This document shows positions 54,101 to 64,000 of a stretch of DNA of 64,000 nucleotides, piece after piece (the first letter of the stretch is position 1; each line of letters opens with the position of its first letter). The notes under the pieces are model-generated. The model did no database searches, was not told the origin of the DNA, and worked only from the letters and a program-made list of their open reading frames with translations. The position numbers and the translations under genes were made by a program. Source of the DNA: Gliomastix tumulicola. Its lineage: Eukaryota > Ascomycota > Sordariomycetes > Hypocreales > Bionectriaceae. The stretch covers positions 1,918,409 through 1,982,408 of the forward strand of contig BCHX01000005.1 in NCBI GenBank assembly GCA_001599755.1, written 5' to 3'.

Positions 54101-56384
54101 AGGATGCGCTGTTGTCCATACTGAACACCCTGGGCCAGCTTTGGACGACGGGACATGACGTTGACTTCTCGTCGATCAACCCTCACGGTTCAGTGCTCAC
54201 TGACTTACCACTCTATCCTTGGGACCACGACCAGGAGTTCTGGAAGGAAACCAACCTCTCCAGAGCATGGAGACACAGAGTCCACGTACACCATGAGCTC
54301 CTTGGTTCCTTGTGCCCGGAATCAAACGACCTGCAGATGTCGTGGAGAAACCTGCTCCACGAGTCCGATGTGGCGTGGCTAAGAGACCACAGGGTCGGGA
54401 GTAATATCGTCTTCCCCTGCGCAGGGTATATCGCGATGATGGGTGAAGCCATCAGACAAGTGACGGGCTCAGAGTCCTACAGCCTCCGGAACCTCATGGT
54501 CAAGAGTGCCTTTATGCTGCCACAGATCGAGGCTACGGAAGTGGCTACAACGATGAAGCCGATTCGGGTCACTGAACTTACCAGCTCTGGCGACTGGTAC
54601 GAGATCTCTGTTTCGACCTTTAATGGCCAGACGTGGACGGAGAAGTGCGTTGCTCAAGCGAGAGCGAGCGACGAGCTGGCAGCTGCCTCGAAGGAACTTC
54701 ATATGCGAGTGCGCCATATCTCTCCAGAGTATTTCTACGAGAGGATGGCTCACGTTGGGTTGAGGTACGGCCCAAGCTTCCAGGGTTTACATGAGATATC
54801 TGCCGCTACTAAGAGGTATGTCGCCAATGCCACCATCAGTGCGAAGAATGTGGAGGGCAGTACTCGATACTCTGCACACCCGGCGGCCATAGACGCATGT
54901 CTTCAACTTTGCGCGGTCGCTGGATGCAGGGGACTCGCCCGTCAGATGGACACACTCGTGCTTCCGGTTGACATTCGCGACATCTCCATCAGTCCAGTGT
55001 TGACTTCGCTTCGTGCCGAGGCGACGTTGGATCCTATCAGTGCAGTAGGCCAGGCTATCGCTGTTCAGAAAGTTGAGAAGGGTAGTGGCAAGGTCAACAT
55101 CAGTCTGAGTGGCATAAGGGGTATTCCCTTCGATACCGGGGATCTATCAAGGAGCCATGAGACGCAGGACCTGGCCCGACTTGAATGGCTCCCACATATC
55201 GACTACTATCCCCCAGGAGACTTGATTCGTCCACGTGCTGGCAAGCGCGACATGCGTCTTCAGCTAGAGCAGATCGCTTTGCTGTGCGTTTTGCAGACCC
55301 TGGATTTGGTCAAGGGCCTGGAATGCACTCCTTCAGGACATTTGGCAAAGTACATTGCCTGGATGGAGCGTGAAAGAGAACGCATGATTCACGGGCCGCA
55401 CAGCGATATTTTCCCAGACGGACATACTTGGGCTCTGATGGCTCTCGAGGACCGGAAGCCTCTCGTCGACTCTCTTATGGAAGCTGTCAAATCTGCCGGA
55501 GATGCGACGGTAACTAATGCCGTCGGCCTGCTCTACGACGCTGCTCAGCCTGAGAATGTGGCACCTGTCTTCTCAGGTCAGATGAATCCACTGCAGACGC
55601 TGCTGGATGATGATCGATTGGCGGACTTTTATCGCTTTGAGACAAGTCTCGTCAATACGAGTGATCTCTTCCGTCTCTGCGGCCACGCAAGGCCTAATAT
55701 GAGAGTGATCGAGATAGGCGCAGGCACAGGCAGCACCACCGAGGTGGCGCTCGCGGAGCTGGAAACCAGAGACGGAACACGGATGTATTCAGAGTACGTC
55801 TTCACTGACATCTCCCCGGGGTTCTTTGAAGCAGCAAGGGATCGGTTCAAAGGCAAAAGGGGCGTGGAGTACAGGCTTCTCGATATTGAGAGGGACCCCG
55901 TCGAGCAGGGGTTCGAGGCTGGATCGTATGACCTCGTCATTGCGAACAACGTATTGCACGCGACGCGATCTTTGCAAAACACGCTCAAGAACGTCCGGAA
56001 GCTGCTTCGTGATGAAGGTCGTTTGTATCTCGGTGAGATGGTCGAACCGTACGAGGGTATCGGAGTGCCATTTCTCATGGGCCGCCTCGAGGGATGGTGG
56101 ATGGGCGAAGATGATGGCCGACAAGATGCGCCGTTCGTCTCTGTCGAGAGATGGGATCGGGAGCTCAAAGAGGCAGGCTTCTCTGGTGCTGATACGTCCG
56201 TCTTGGACGACGAGCCGCCGTATCACGCCTGCGCACACATGACGAGTCGAGCAGTTGCACACGATTCATTGTACATCAAACCAGAGATCATCGTCATGCT
56301 CTACAAGAGCGAAAAGGTCGACTTTGGGCAAAAGCTCGCTGCATCGCTCGAAGAGAAGGGATTCCTGGTCTACTGGAAGAGAGT

Positions 56385-56423
<39 letters not shown>

Positions 56424-59240
56424 ACTGTCTAAGAACGAGATCAAACATGCCGTGTCACTCATCGACCTCGAAGGCCCTTTCTTCGAGAACATAGCACAGG
56501 AGGAGTACCAGAGATTCATCAAACATCTTGGGAGCTACAACGGAGGCACTCTGTGGCTGACGCCAACCACGCAGTTTGGCTGCACTAATCCCGGATACGG
56601 AATCGCCAACGGCGTGGCAAGGACGGTTCGTGTCGAGATGTCGGTGGATTTCTGGACCGTCGAACTTCAGAGACTGGACACGGACGCGTTGAGAGCCTGC
56701 CTGACCCTTTGTGAGAGATTCTGCGATCGCAAGCAGCGGACCCACGGGCAAGACAACGAGTTCATGGTGCATGACGGCATCATCCACGTCGGCCGGTATC
56801 ACTGGACGTCGCTGCCGAAGGCTGTCAAGCCAGAGGCGAGCGACGAAGGATTCAAGCAGATGGTCATGGGGCAGTACGGCTTACTAGACTCGGTCAAGTG
56901 GGTGCAGCGTGAAGCAGTTGCTCTGAAGCCGGACGAAGTCGAGGTGGACATCCGATGCGTCGGTCTTAACTTCAGGGTATGATTGACTTGATTCGATGGA
57001 GGGCGTACAGATAAGACTAACTCAAGGGCCGTCTAGGACATCATGGTGGCCATGGGCATCGTACCCAAGCCCAAAGACTCCTTGGGCTGCGAGGCCGCCG
57101 GTGTGGTAACTCGAGTTGGCTCGTCTATCAGCCATGTCACGGAAGGCGACCGGGTCTTTGTGGTCCACAACGGTCTCTTCGCCACGCGCAAGGCCGTTCC
57201 CGGGCAATGTGTGGCCAAGATTCCCGAGGCCCTGTCCTTTGAAGAGGCGGTGACGATGCCGATTGTCTACCTCACGGCCATCTATGCTATCGTCACTCTC
57301 GGACAGATGCAAAAGGGACAGTCCATCTTGATACACTCTGGCACTGGCGGCGTAGGTCAAGCTGCTATCAACATCTGCCAAACACTGGAGGTAGAAGTAA
57401 GTAGAAGACGTCACATGCGCGAGAATGAGAAGCTGATCGAGTATTAGGTTTATGTCACAGTCGGCAACGAGGAGAAGGCCAAGTACCTAGTCGAACACCA
57501 CGGCATACCGCAAGAGAGAATATTCGACTCCCACAGCGTTTCGTTCTACGAAGGAGTCATGCAGGCTACACATGACCGTGGCGTCGATGTGGTTCTTAAC
57601 TCGCTCTCGGGCGAACTCCTCCATGCTTCGTGGAAGTGCGTGGCCAAGTGTGGCAAGATGATGGAGATTGGGAAGAGAGATATCCTCGAGCACGGGCGGC
57701 TTGCCCTGGATATGTTCCAGTACAACCGGACGTTCCATGGTATTGACATGGAGAGTCTGGTGGATGAGCGTCCGGAGCTCTACCAAACGTGAGCCTTGTT
57801 CCGATTCCGCGTATAGAACCGCCACTGACAAACCATAGTTTGATTGATCAACTGATCCAGCTGTCCGCGAACAAGACAGCAAAGCCCATCCAGCCCATCC
57901 ATCAGTTCTCTGCCGGCAAGATATCAGACGCCCTCCGGTTCATGAAGGCCGGAACGCACATTGGCAAGATCGTCATCTCCATGCCAGAGGACACCAGCGA
58001 GATCAAAGCGAACGGAGTCTCCAGCTCGTCTCTGCTGTCGAGCACAGGCACATACCTTGTCGTGGGCGGTTTCGGAGGCCTGGGCAAGTCCGTGGTGAGA
58101 TGGATGCTGGAGAAGGGAGCGAGAAACTTTCTCTTCCTGGCGCGATCAACAGGGATACCTGAAACCCATTACTTCCTGGACGAGCTGCGATCTCAGGGCT
58201 GTAACGTGCTGGCCTGGGCCGGCAGCGTGGCAGAGATGAGGGACGTCAAGCGGGCCATTGACGCGGCACCGACTCCCATCGTTGGCGTTCTGCAGATGTC
58301 CATGGTCATCAGGGATCGTCCGGTGCTTCAGATGAGCTACGAAGACTGGAAGGTTGTCCAAGACTGCAAAGTCAAGGGCACGTGGAATCTACACCACGCA
58401 CTGGCTGGAGCAGACCTCGACTTCTTCATCCTCATGTCATCCATCTCAGCTTGCGTCGGCCATCCCGGACAGATGAACTACTCGTCGGCCAACTCCTTCT
58501 TGGACTCGTTCGCGCAGTACCGCCATGGCCTCGGGCTACCCTGCTCTGTAATCAATCTAGGAGGCATGGACGGAATCGGGTTTCTAAGCCAAAGACCGGC
58601 AAAGCTGAATCTGTACCGTGCGCACGGCCTTCATCTCCTGCACGAGCAGCATCTCGTCGATGCTGTTGAACTGGCTATCGCTCGCTCAGCACCTCCTGCA
58701 GCTGACACCGCTCTCGGCGTCCTTGAGCCTCTGGTGAACCCGAACCAGATTGTCGTGGGCCTTAACACCTCTCGCCCGCTCTCCGACCCCAAGAACCGAG
58801 CGCTATACAAGGGCGAGCTCCGCGTCTGCCTATACAACAACATCGCCCCCGTCGCGACAGACGAGTCAGACGATTCCAACGCCGGTCGCGACGATGGCCT
58901 CCGGGCGCTGCTCAGCCAGGCCGAGGCTGATCCGGCCATTCTCGAGGATCCTGAGACGCTGAAGCGCGTATCCTGGGAGATTGGCCGCACACTATTCAGC
59001 TTCCTACTACTACCGGAGGAGAACCTGGATATCAGCCTGACGCTGACGGGGATTGGCATTGACTCGCTCGTCAGCATTGAGATCCGCAACTGGTGGCGGA
59101 AGATCCTGGGGCTGGATATCACGGTGCTGGAGATTACGAATGCGGGCACGATTGAGGGCCTGGGCAAGCTAGCTGTAGCGTCGTTAAAGGAGAAGTATCA
59201 AGTTCAGGGAGAGGAGGAGGAGGAGGAGGACAGGGGGTGA
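51199..59240 (+). CDS. Highly reducing polyketide synthase, KS-AT-DH-cMT-ER-KR-ACP
   Basis: Ten exons: 51199-51716, 51791-52304, 52360-52483, 52545-52657, 52738-53200, 53260-53712, 53768-56976, 57037-57396, 57448-57788 and 57839-59240. Phases agree throughout; 2498 aa. KS: TACSAS with Cys180, ECHGTGT and NVGHGEG. AT: GHSSGE with Ser625. DH: WLRDHRVG with His936, and HPAAIDACLQ. C-methyltransferase: VIEIGAGTGSTT at about 1375. ER: HSGTGGVGQAA near 1900. KR: GGFGGLG near 2107 and NYSSAN near 2245. ACP: GIDSL with Ser2441. All catalytic residues I can check are present, so it is predicted active, building a reduced, possibly C-methylated chain. No release domain is present. An Asp11 run lies between cMT and ER. 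Intron 3 uses an AAG acceptor. Confidence 0.95.
56389..56421 (+). repeat. (GAC)11 microsatellite coding for Asp11
   Basis: Eleven perfect GAC triplets within the PKS, in the linker between the methyltransferase and enoylreductase domains (about residues 1603-1613). Being trinucleotide and in frame, length changes would not break the reading frame. Confidence 0.95.
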
Positions 59241-59395
59241 GGAGGAGGAAGAAAGGGATTTGTCCTCGAGGCACAAATTGCCAGCGAAGGTGTGAGCAAG
59301 CAATATCAATTCTAGACCCAACGCCATCATTGCTCGTAATGTTACAGGAGTCCATCTATCCAGTCTATCAGTGTTATGCCCGTAGCGTTTCGTTC
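59241..59395. other. Short convergent intergenic region
   Basis: Only about 155 bases separate the convergent stops of the PKS and the Arg/Ser/Asp-rich protein gene. No gene. This marks the right edge of the PKS locus. Confidence 0.6.
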
Positions 59396-59524
59396 TCACA
59401 TATCCCCGCCCAAAAGAGTCAGAGGATCACTATCTTCGTCCTCAGATACCTTCCCCTTATCCCACTCCCGCTTCTCCCCTGCCTTTGTCCACTGCACATC
59501 CGCCTCAGACTTCTCGCCACTGCG

Positions 59525-59558
<34 letters not shown>

Positions 59559-60848
59559 GCGTGTATCTTCTCGATGTGTGTTTCCGAGAAGCCCGCCGAG
59601 CGGAGCCGCGCCTCCTGGTTCTGCTTCATCTTCTGGCGGTCTCTAAAAGCCTCGACAGCGTCGTCCCATTGCCCTGCGTGGGCCACGTCGTCGTCCATCT
59701 GTACGTCCGTCTTAGGATCGTAGGAGTCGGAGAAGCGCCGGTCTATGCCCGAGGACCCCGTCAGGGCACCGCGGCCGCGGGGTTTCGGTGCCGGCATGGG
59801 GCCAACCATATCGTCTGATGAGTCGTTGTCGTTGTCGTTGTCGTCGTCGTAGTCGTCGTCGTATGAGCTGTGCGAGGGACTCCTTCGATGGCGGTGGCGG
59901 TGGCGGCGGCGTGGTGGTGGTGAAGGCGATCTCTTTGAGCGTCTCGAGCCGGGTTCCCCGCGTCTCTTGGATGATGTGGGCGATCGGTCGCGGTATCGGT
60001 CCTGCTTGGTCTCGGATGATTTGGACAGGTGGCAGTCATGCCTGTGCTTTCGACCTGGCGATCTAGACCGGTTGTGATCACGATGACTGCGATACTTGCT
60101 CCTCCTCCGCTCCTCGTGCTCCGAATCCGACCCTCTCCTCCTCTCGTGTCTGTCCTCGTGTCTGTGACCCGAGCGGCCCGACTCGGAGTCCCGCTCCAGC
60201 CGGCCGTGTCGTCTCCTATCGTCCCGCTCTTCGCGGATCAGATCGCGCTTCGTCGAAGAAGAGTGCCCTCGCCTGTCCTTACTGGCCGAGCTGACCCCCT
60301 CCGAAGCCTGTCCCGACCCTTCCTCGTCATCCCCGTCGCGGTGTCGGCTCTTACGCCCACCACCGCGGCCGCCGAGGATAGCGGCAATGTCGCCCAGCTG
60401 TCGTCTCCGTATATCGCGCGTGTTCGGGTTCGTCTTGAGCCGCTTCGCCTCCTCCGCCTGCTCCAGTCCTTCCAGGCGCGCCTTGGAGTCCGCCGCCTCC
60501 TTGGCCAGCAGCGCCTTGTTGTGCGTGTCCGTGTCCTTGATGATGTGCTTCAGAAACCGCGTGTTCGGCTTGGGCTTGTTGGCGGGCCTAGATCAAAAAG
60601 AAAAAAACCCGAAATTCCCCGGGCTGTCAGCCGCTGCCTGTTGTCTGTCTTTGTCGTTTTTCCCTGGCGCGCGCCGCCTTCTCTTTTGTTCTTTCTCATC
60701 CTAGGGAGGAGGGTGGTTGTGCGCACTTCTTGTTGTTGGAGCGGAATGCATCCATGCCCATGGCGGAGTACTTGATGGCGCAGTCGCCCGCGTCCTTGGC
60801 GAGCAGATCCGCGACGTAGTCGTCGGTGAGGATGTCGTCGTTGGTCAT
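59396..60848 (-). CDS. Arg/Ser/Asp-rich nuclear protein, probably splicing-associated
   Basis: Two exons on the minus strand, 60848-60727 and 60587-59396 (phase 2), 437 aa. The conserved N-terminus reads MTNDDILTDDYVADLLAKDA, IKYSAMGMDAFRS, then PKPNTRFLKHIIKDTDTHNKALLAKEA and RDIRRRQLGDIAAILGG. The middle (about 140-290) is an Arg-, Ser-, His- and Asp-rich disordered stretch with RS and RD dipeptides, as in spliceosome-associated proteins. The C-terminal block has VGPMPAPKPRGRGALTGSSG, DAVEAFRDRQKMK and WTKAGEKREWDKGK. I know similar fungal proteins labelled as pre-mRNA splicing factors, without assured function. The exon 2 frame contains no ATG, GTG or TTG before 59809, so simple ORF callers truncate it. 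A (GTC)n run codes Thr8. Confidence 0.8.
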
Positions 60849-61415
60849 TGCGGTATCGGGGGAGGCTCGTGGCGGGGTGGCGGTGGTATCTTCGACATGC
60901 GGTGAGTCGGGGGTTTTTGGGGTTTCTCTGTGCGCTGGTTGTGAGGGTTGATTGATGATTATGTCTAAAATGGTCGCACGTAGAAAAAACTATAGAGAGA
61001 GAAAGAAAGAAAGAAAAGAAAGAGTAAGTAAGCCGGATAGATAAAGCAATGCAGTGCCGAGTTGAAGTAGACAACAGTGGCTTGTGGCTGGCGAAGGGGG
61101 AAGAAATTCCAGCCGCCGGTTGCTGAGTCAAGGGCTGGCATTCGGCAGGCGCTAACTGGATATAGACTAAAGTAAACATGCCACCAAGCAAATGTCTGTG
61201 CCTCTTGCACGCGTTAATGACGAGAAGGCGCGTCTTGACATCATCACCGAGCCTCACTTTCGACTTTCCGCTCTACGAGTTCGATAAAAGACAATCACAG
61301 AACACGCCAAATATAGTCACCAAGGGAACCGACTAGATACTCACACCGCACACAGACATACACGGCTACGCGCACGCAGTCTTACCTGCCCCTCGTTTCC
61401 TCCCCTTCAGCAACC
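60849..61415. promoter_or_regulatory. Divergent promoter region
   Basis: About 570 bases between two divergent housekeeping-type genes. It holds a GA-rich tract (GAAAGAAAG, about 60990-61025). No other feature. Confidence 0.4.
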
Positions 61416-62333
61416 ATGGACGCCTCCAAGGTGAACAACGTTCTACGCACCCTCGACGACCTCCAATCAACCCACGAAATCTCCATCATCAAGATCAGCG
61501 AGCCAATCTCAAACTCCACGCCTCTACACGATGACAATGACGATACAGCAGCAGCAGCAGCCGCCGCCGCCGCCGCCCGCCAGCGCACATCCGACGCCTC
61601 CAACGCCTCGCTCGACGCGCCGACGCCCGCGAGCCTCGACGCCGACCTCGCGCACTACAGGGAGCTCTTCGCGAAGCTGCGCTTCTCGTACGTCGAGCAG
61701 GTGACCAAGGAGAAGTTCATCCGGGCCATCGTCGGCGACCCGCCGCTCATCGTGACGATGCAGGAGAACCTGGACCTGGAGAAGGAGAACGCGGCGGCCA
61801 AGAGCGAGCTCAAGGCGCTCAAGCTCGAGGTGGCCGACATGGTCGCGGAGCTCGAGGCGCGGGGCAGACAACTCAGCAGGCGGTACGAGGGGATCCGGCT
61901 CGAGACGGCGCGGCTGCGGGAGCTTCCCCAGGAGATCACGGGTCTGGAGGCGCGCATCGGGCAGCTGAGGGAGGAGCAGCAGCAGCAGCAGCAGCAGGCT
62001 ATAGGAAGCGGTGGTGGTGACCCGACGCAGAACCTGCCGCTGGGCAAGACGACGGAGCTCGTCGCCGCGCGCAAGAGGGAGCAGCAGCAGCTCGCGCGGG
62101 AGCTCGAGGCGCTGCAGGCCCGGGCGCCGCGCAAGCGCAAGGAGGCCGAGCGGCTGCAGGCCGAGGTCGCGGCGCTCGAGACCAAGAGGCAGAACGGCAT
62201 GGCGGCGGCGCGGGAGGCCCAGAGGCGCAAAGAAGCATCCCTTGGGGGCGCCGCGGACGACCTGGAGCAGAGGGCGCGCTGGTGGCGAGCCAACGAGGCA
62301 CTTCTCAAGCAGGTGCTCGACATCGAGACGTGA
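61416..62333 (+). CDS. sos7: Kinetochore protein Sos7-like coiled-coil protein, 305 aa
   Basis: Single exon, ATG at 61416 (ACCATGG context). After a variable N-terminus with an Ala10 run (GCA/GCC repeat, about 61549-61580), the conserved core reads LAHYRELFAKLRFSYVEQVTKEKFIRAIVGDPPLIV, the hallmark of the fungal Sos7 family. Long coiled coils follow (about 120-290) with Glu-, Lys-, Arg- and Leu-rich heptads, and a Gln8 run (CAG repeat, about 61976-61998). The C-terminus has RARWWRANEALLKQVL. Sos7 in fission yeast works at the kinetochore with the Mis12/Spc7 network in chromosome segregation. Length is normal. Confidence 0.88.
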   Translation: MDASKVNNVLRTLDDLQSTHEISIIKISEPISNSTPLHDDNDDTAAAAAAAAAARQRTSDASNASLDAPTPASLDADLAHYRELFAKLRFSYVEQVTKEKFIRAIVGDPPLIVTMQENLDLEKENAAAKSELKALKLEVADMVAELEARGRQLSRRYEGIRLETARLRELPQEITGLEARIGQLREEQQQQQQQAIGSGGGDPTQNLPLGKTTELVAARKREQQQLARELEALQARAPRKRKEAERLQAEVAALETKRQNGMAAAREAQRRKEASLGGAADDLEQRARWWRANEALLKQVLDIET

Positions 62334-64000
62334 AACGACGACTCTTGCATTCATCCCCCCCCCCCGTTGACCGGATGTGCACTTTTGCTTCCCCTGTCTC
62401 CGACGTCGCACCCCCCTCCCTCCTTCCTCGCTTCACCGTGCCCTCCTTTACGATTTCTGAGGGTTCACATGACTACGGCTGATGCAACACAATGCAGACA
62501 CCACGACGCACGCACATAGATTCGCTCACACACACACACACACGCACACTCGGGAGATGCAGGTTGGACGGACGGATTTCTTACGTTATCAATTAGCCGG
62601 GCAAAGGGACTTGGGTGACTTTCTCCCATCAAGAGGGCGTCTGCTCGGAACCGCGATACAGACACCACACACACACACATAGACCAAGTCGAAAGTCGAT
62701 GCAGTTCTGGAACTCGCGCGCCCAAGCCGCTCAGCATGCACGTCTGCACGCCAACGCCCAGCCCAGCCTAGCCCAGCGTCTGCAAGCCAACCACCCCGTG
62801 CGCAGATTCGACGTGCATATTGGATTGATGAGTGGCGTTTGGGACACACTCAAACGAAGGAGGGGGATTTGGGGCGGGGTGACCCCTGGTCGGATTCTTT
62901 CGTCGTCGTCATCTTCGACCTGCTTTATCACGGCGGTTCTTTCGTTTATCAGGACTTTTTGGCGAAAGGACGGGGGGGGGATGATGGATCGTGGGCGCCT
63001 CGTTGCATGTGAATTGGACCAAAAGCCCCTTTTTCGAAATTTGCCGCTTCCCGCTCCAACATCCACAGCATGAACAAGGGCACGTTCTCTGCCGTAGACT
63101 AGCGAAAGGAGAATGAGAGAGAAAGTGAAAGTGAAAGATAGGGCTCCGTCCGTCAAGGTTCTGATTGCATTTTTGGGCTCTTCCTCGCAGGTTCTTGCGT
63201 ACGCGGCGGCTTCCTTCTGCGGGACACCCAAGCGTACAGAAGCGTGGACGGAAGTCCCTCCAAGGGATCAGCGTGCATGCGAGATTGCAGAAAATAAAGA
63301 GCACATGTTTTTGTTGTTTTTCGTTAGTACGAGGAGAGGGCCTGCCGGATTTTATATAACCTGTACAGTATTCGCCACCTCCCTCGCCCCTCACCACCTT
63401 CACGATGATACTATCCCTATCCCTACCTACCTACCTTGTCCTCCTCGTGAAGAAGGCGTGCAGAGAGAGATAAGTGAAACGAGTCCAAGGCTGAACCCTG
63501 GACGGACCTCTTTTTTTTTCCCTTCCCGCAGGAGGTTCCCCCCCTCCCTCTTTGCCACCCGGGGCTCGCAGGGGTTGCAGTCCGGTAGCGCTGTTTGTTA
63601 GTTCCTCTTTGGCTGCTTTTGCATTTACCTATTTGCTTCGAGACTCTGTCGTGGCGCTGGGCTGTTGGGCTGCTGAGTTGATTGATTGATTGATTGATTG
63701 ATATGATTGATTGATTGCGGCTGCATGCATTTGCTGACGTGCAGGAGAGGGCGGCCGGCCGGAACACGCAGCAGCAAAAGTCACACATACAACCAAAGAC
63801 ACGCACGCCCCTCCAATAAGGCAAGATGGGCGGGCAGAGGCGAGCTGACTTATCGCGGCCGCCTGCAGCAGAAGCGAGGTCAATAGTCTGTCTCTTCCCC
63901 CAACCTCAAAGTTCAAAAAGATAATGCGGCTCGTAACTAGAAGCCCGGGGGGCAGGGGAGGGGAGGGAAGGGAGGGGGGCGTGCGGTGATGATTTTCTGC
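62334..64000. other. Gene-free right end with microsatellites
   Basis: No supported gene. It has a C9 run near 62357-62366, (CA)n tracts near 62525-62545 and 62665-62680, a (GATT)n run near 63677-63717 and a G-rich end (63948-63980). Two CT-rich and purine-rich patches surround 63080-63150. A gene could start beyond the window. Confidence 0.5.

Noticed and set aside
61524..62411. 295-codon minus-strand frame opposite sos7
   Set aside because: Leu/Arg-rich antisense shadow of a coiled-coil gene.

Overview
The window is nuclear DNA of a filamentous ascomycete (Pezizomycotina, most likely Sordariomycetes). The evidence is short GT-AG introns of about 45-180 nt with CTNAC branch sites, several fungus-specific protein families (NpgA-type phosphopantetheinyl transferase, HsbA, DUF3669, DUF6601, Sos7, NACHT proteins with a lipase-like N-terminus), a highly reducing polyketide synthase, and a tRNA-His with an intron after position 37. 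Single ambiguous bases at 20991, 30311 and 45650 point to a draft assembly. Gene models were built by hand from reading frames, splice motifs and phase arithmetic; no transcript or database evidence was available.

Left part (1-12 kb), mostly intact conserved genes: a small zinc-ribbon protein (2356-2714), a dienelactone hydrolase (4848-5716), the 4'-phosphopantetheinyl transferase (6057-7049), an unknown protein (7633-8427, minus) and a signal peptide peptidase (9927-11882, minus).

Middle part (12-38.7 kb), an accessory island. A pseudokinase gene with an in-frame stop (12334-14055) lies head to head with a gene fusing a Ser/Thr kinase to an RBR-like cysteine-rich domain (14457-16902). Then come two broken aminoglycoside-phosphotransferase-like genes, a broken DUF6914-like gene, a degenerate minisatellite (21.6-22.3 kb), an ankyrin gene, a broken NACHT/STAND receptor with an N-terminal alpha/beta-hydrolase domain (26580-29731), an LRAT-like membrane-anchored protein, a DUF6601 membrane protein, a tRNA-His, a broken kinase-like gene, a broken gene with a Tse2-type toxin domain and a C-terminal fragment of 4-hydroxyphenylpyruvate dioxygenase. 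Most of these are disabled by one or two small indels or a single stop, so the decay is recent or some of the breaks are sequence errors.

Right part (39-64 kb): a maleylacetoacetate isomerase and a Zn2Cys6 regulator (tyrosine degradation), a DUF3669 gene with a decayed partial copy, and a probable secondary-metabolite locus. That locus holds a PEP-mutase/isocitrate-lyase-family enzyme, an MFS transporter, an HsbA-like secreted protein and a complete ten-exon HR-PKS (KS-AT-DH-cMT-ER-KR-ACP, 2498 aa) divergent from the HsbA gene. The PKS carrier serine would need the transferase encoded at 6 kb. Two housekeeping-type genes follow: an Arg/Ser/Asp-rich probable splicing-associated protein and the kinetochore protein Sos7. 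The last 1.7 kb shows no gene.
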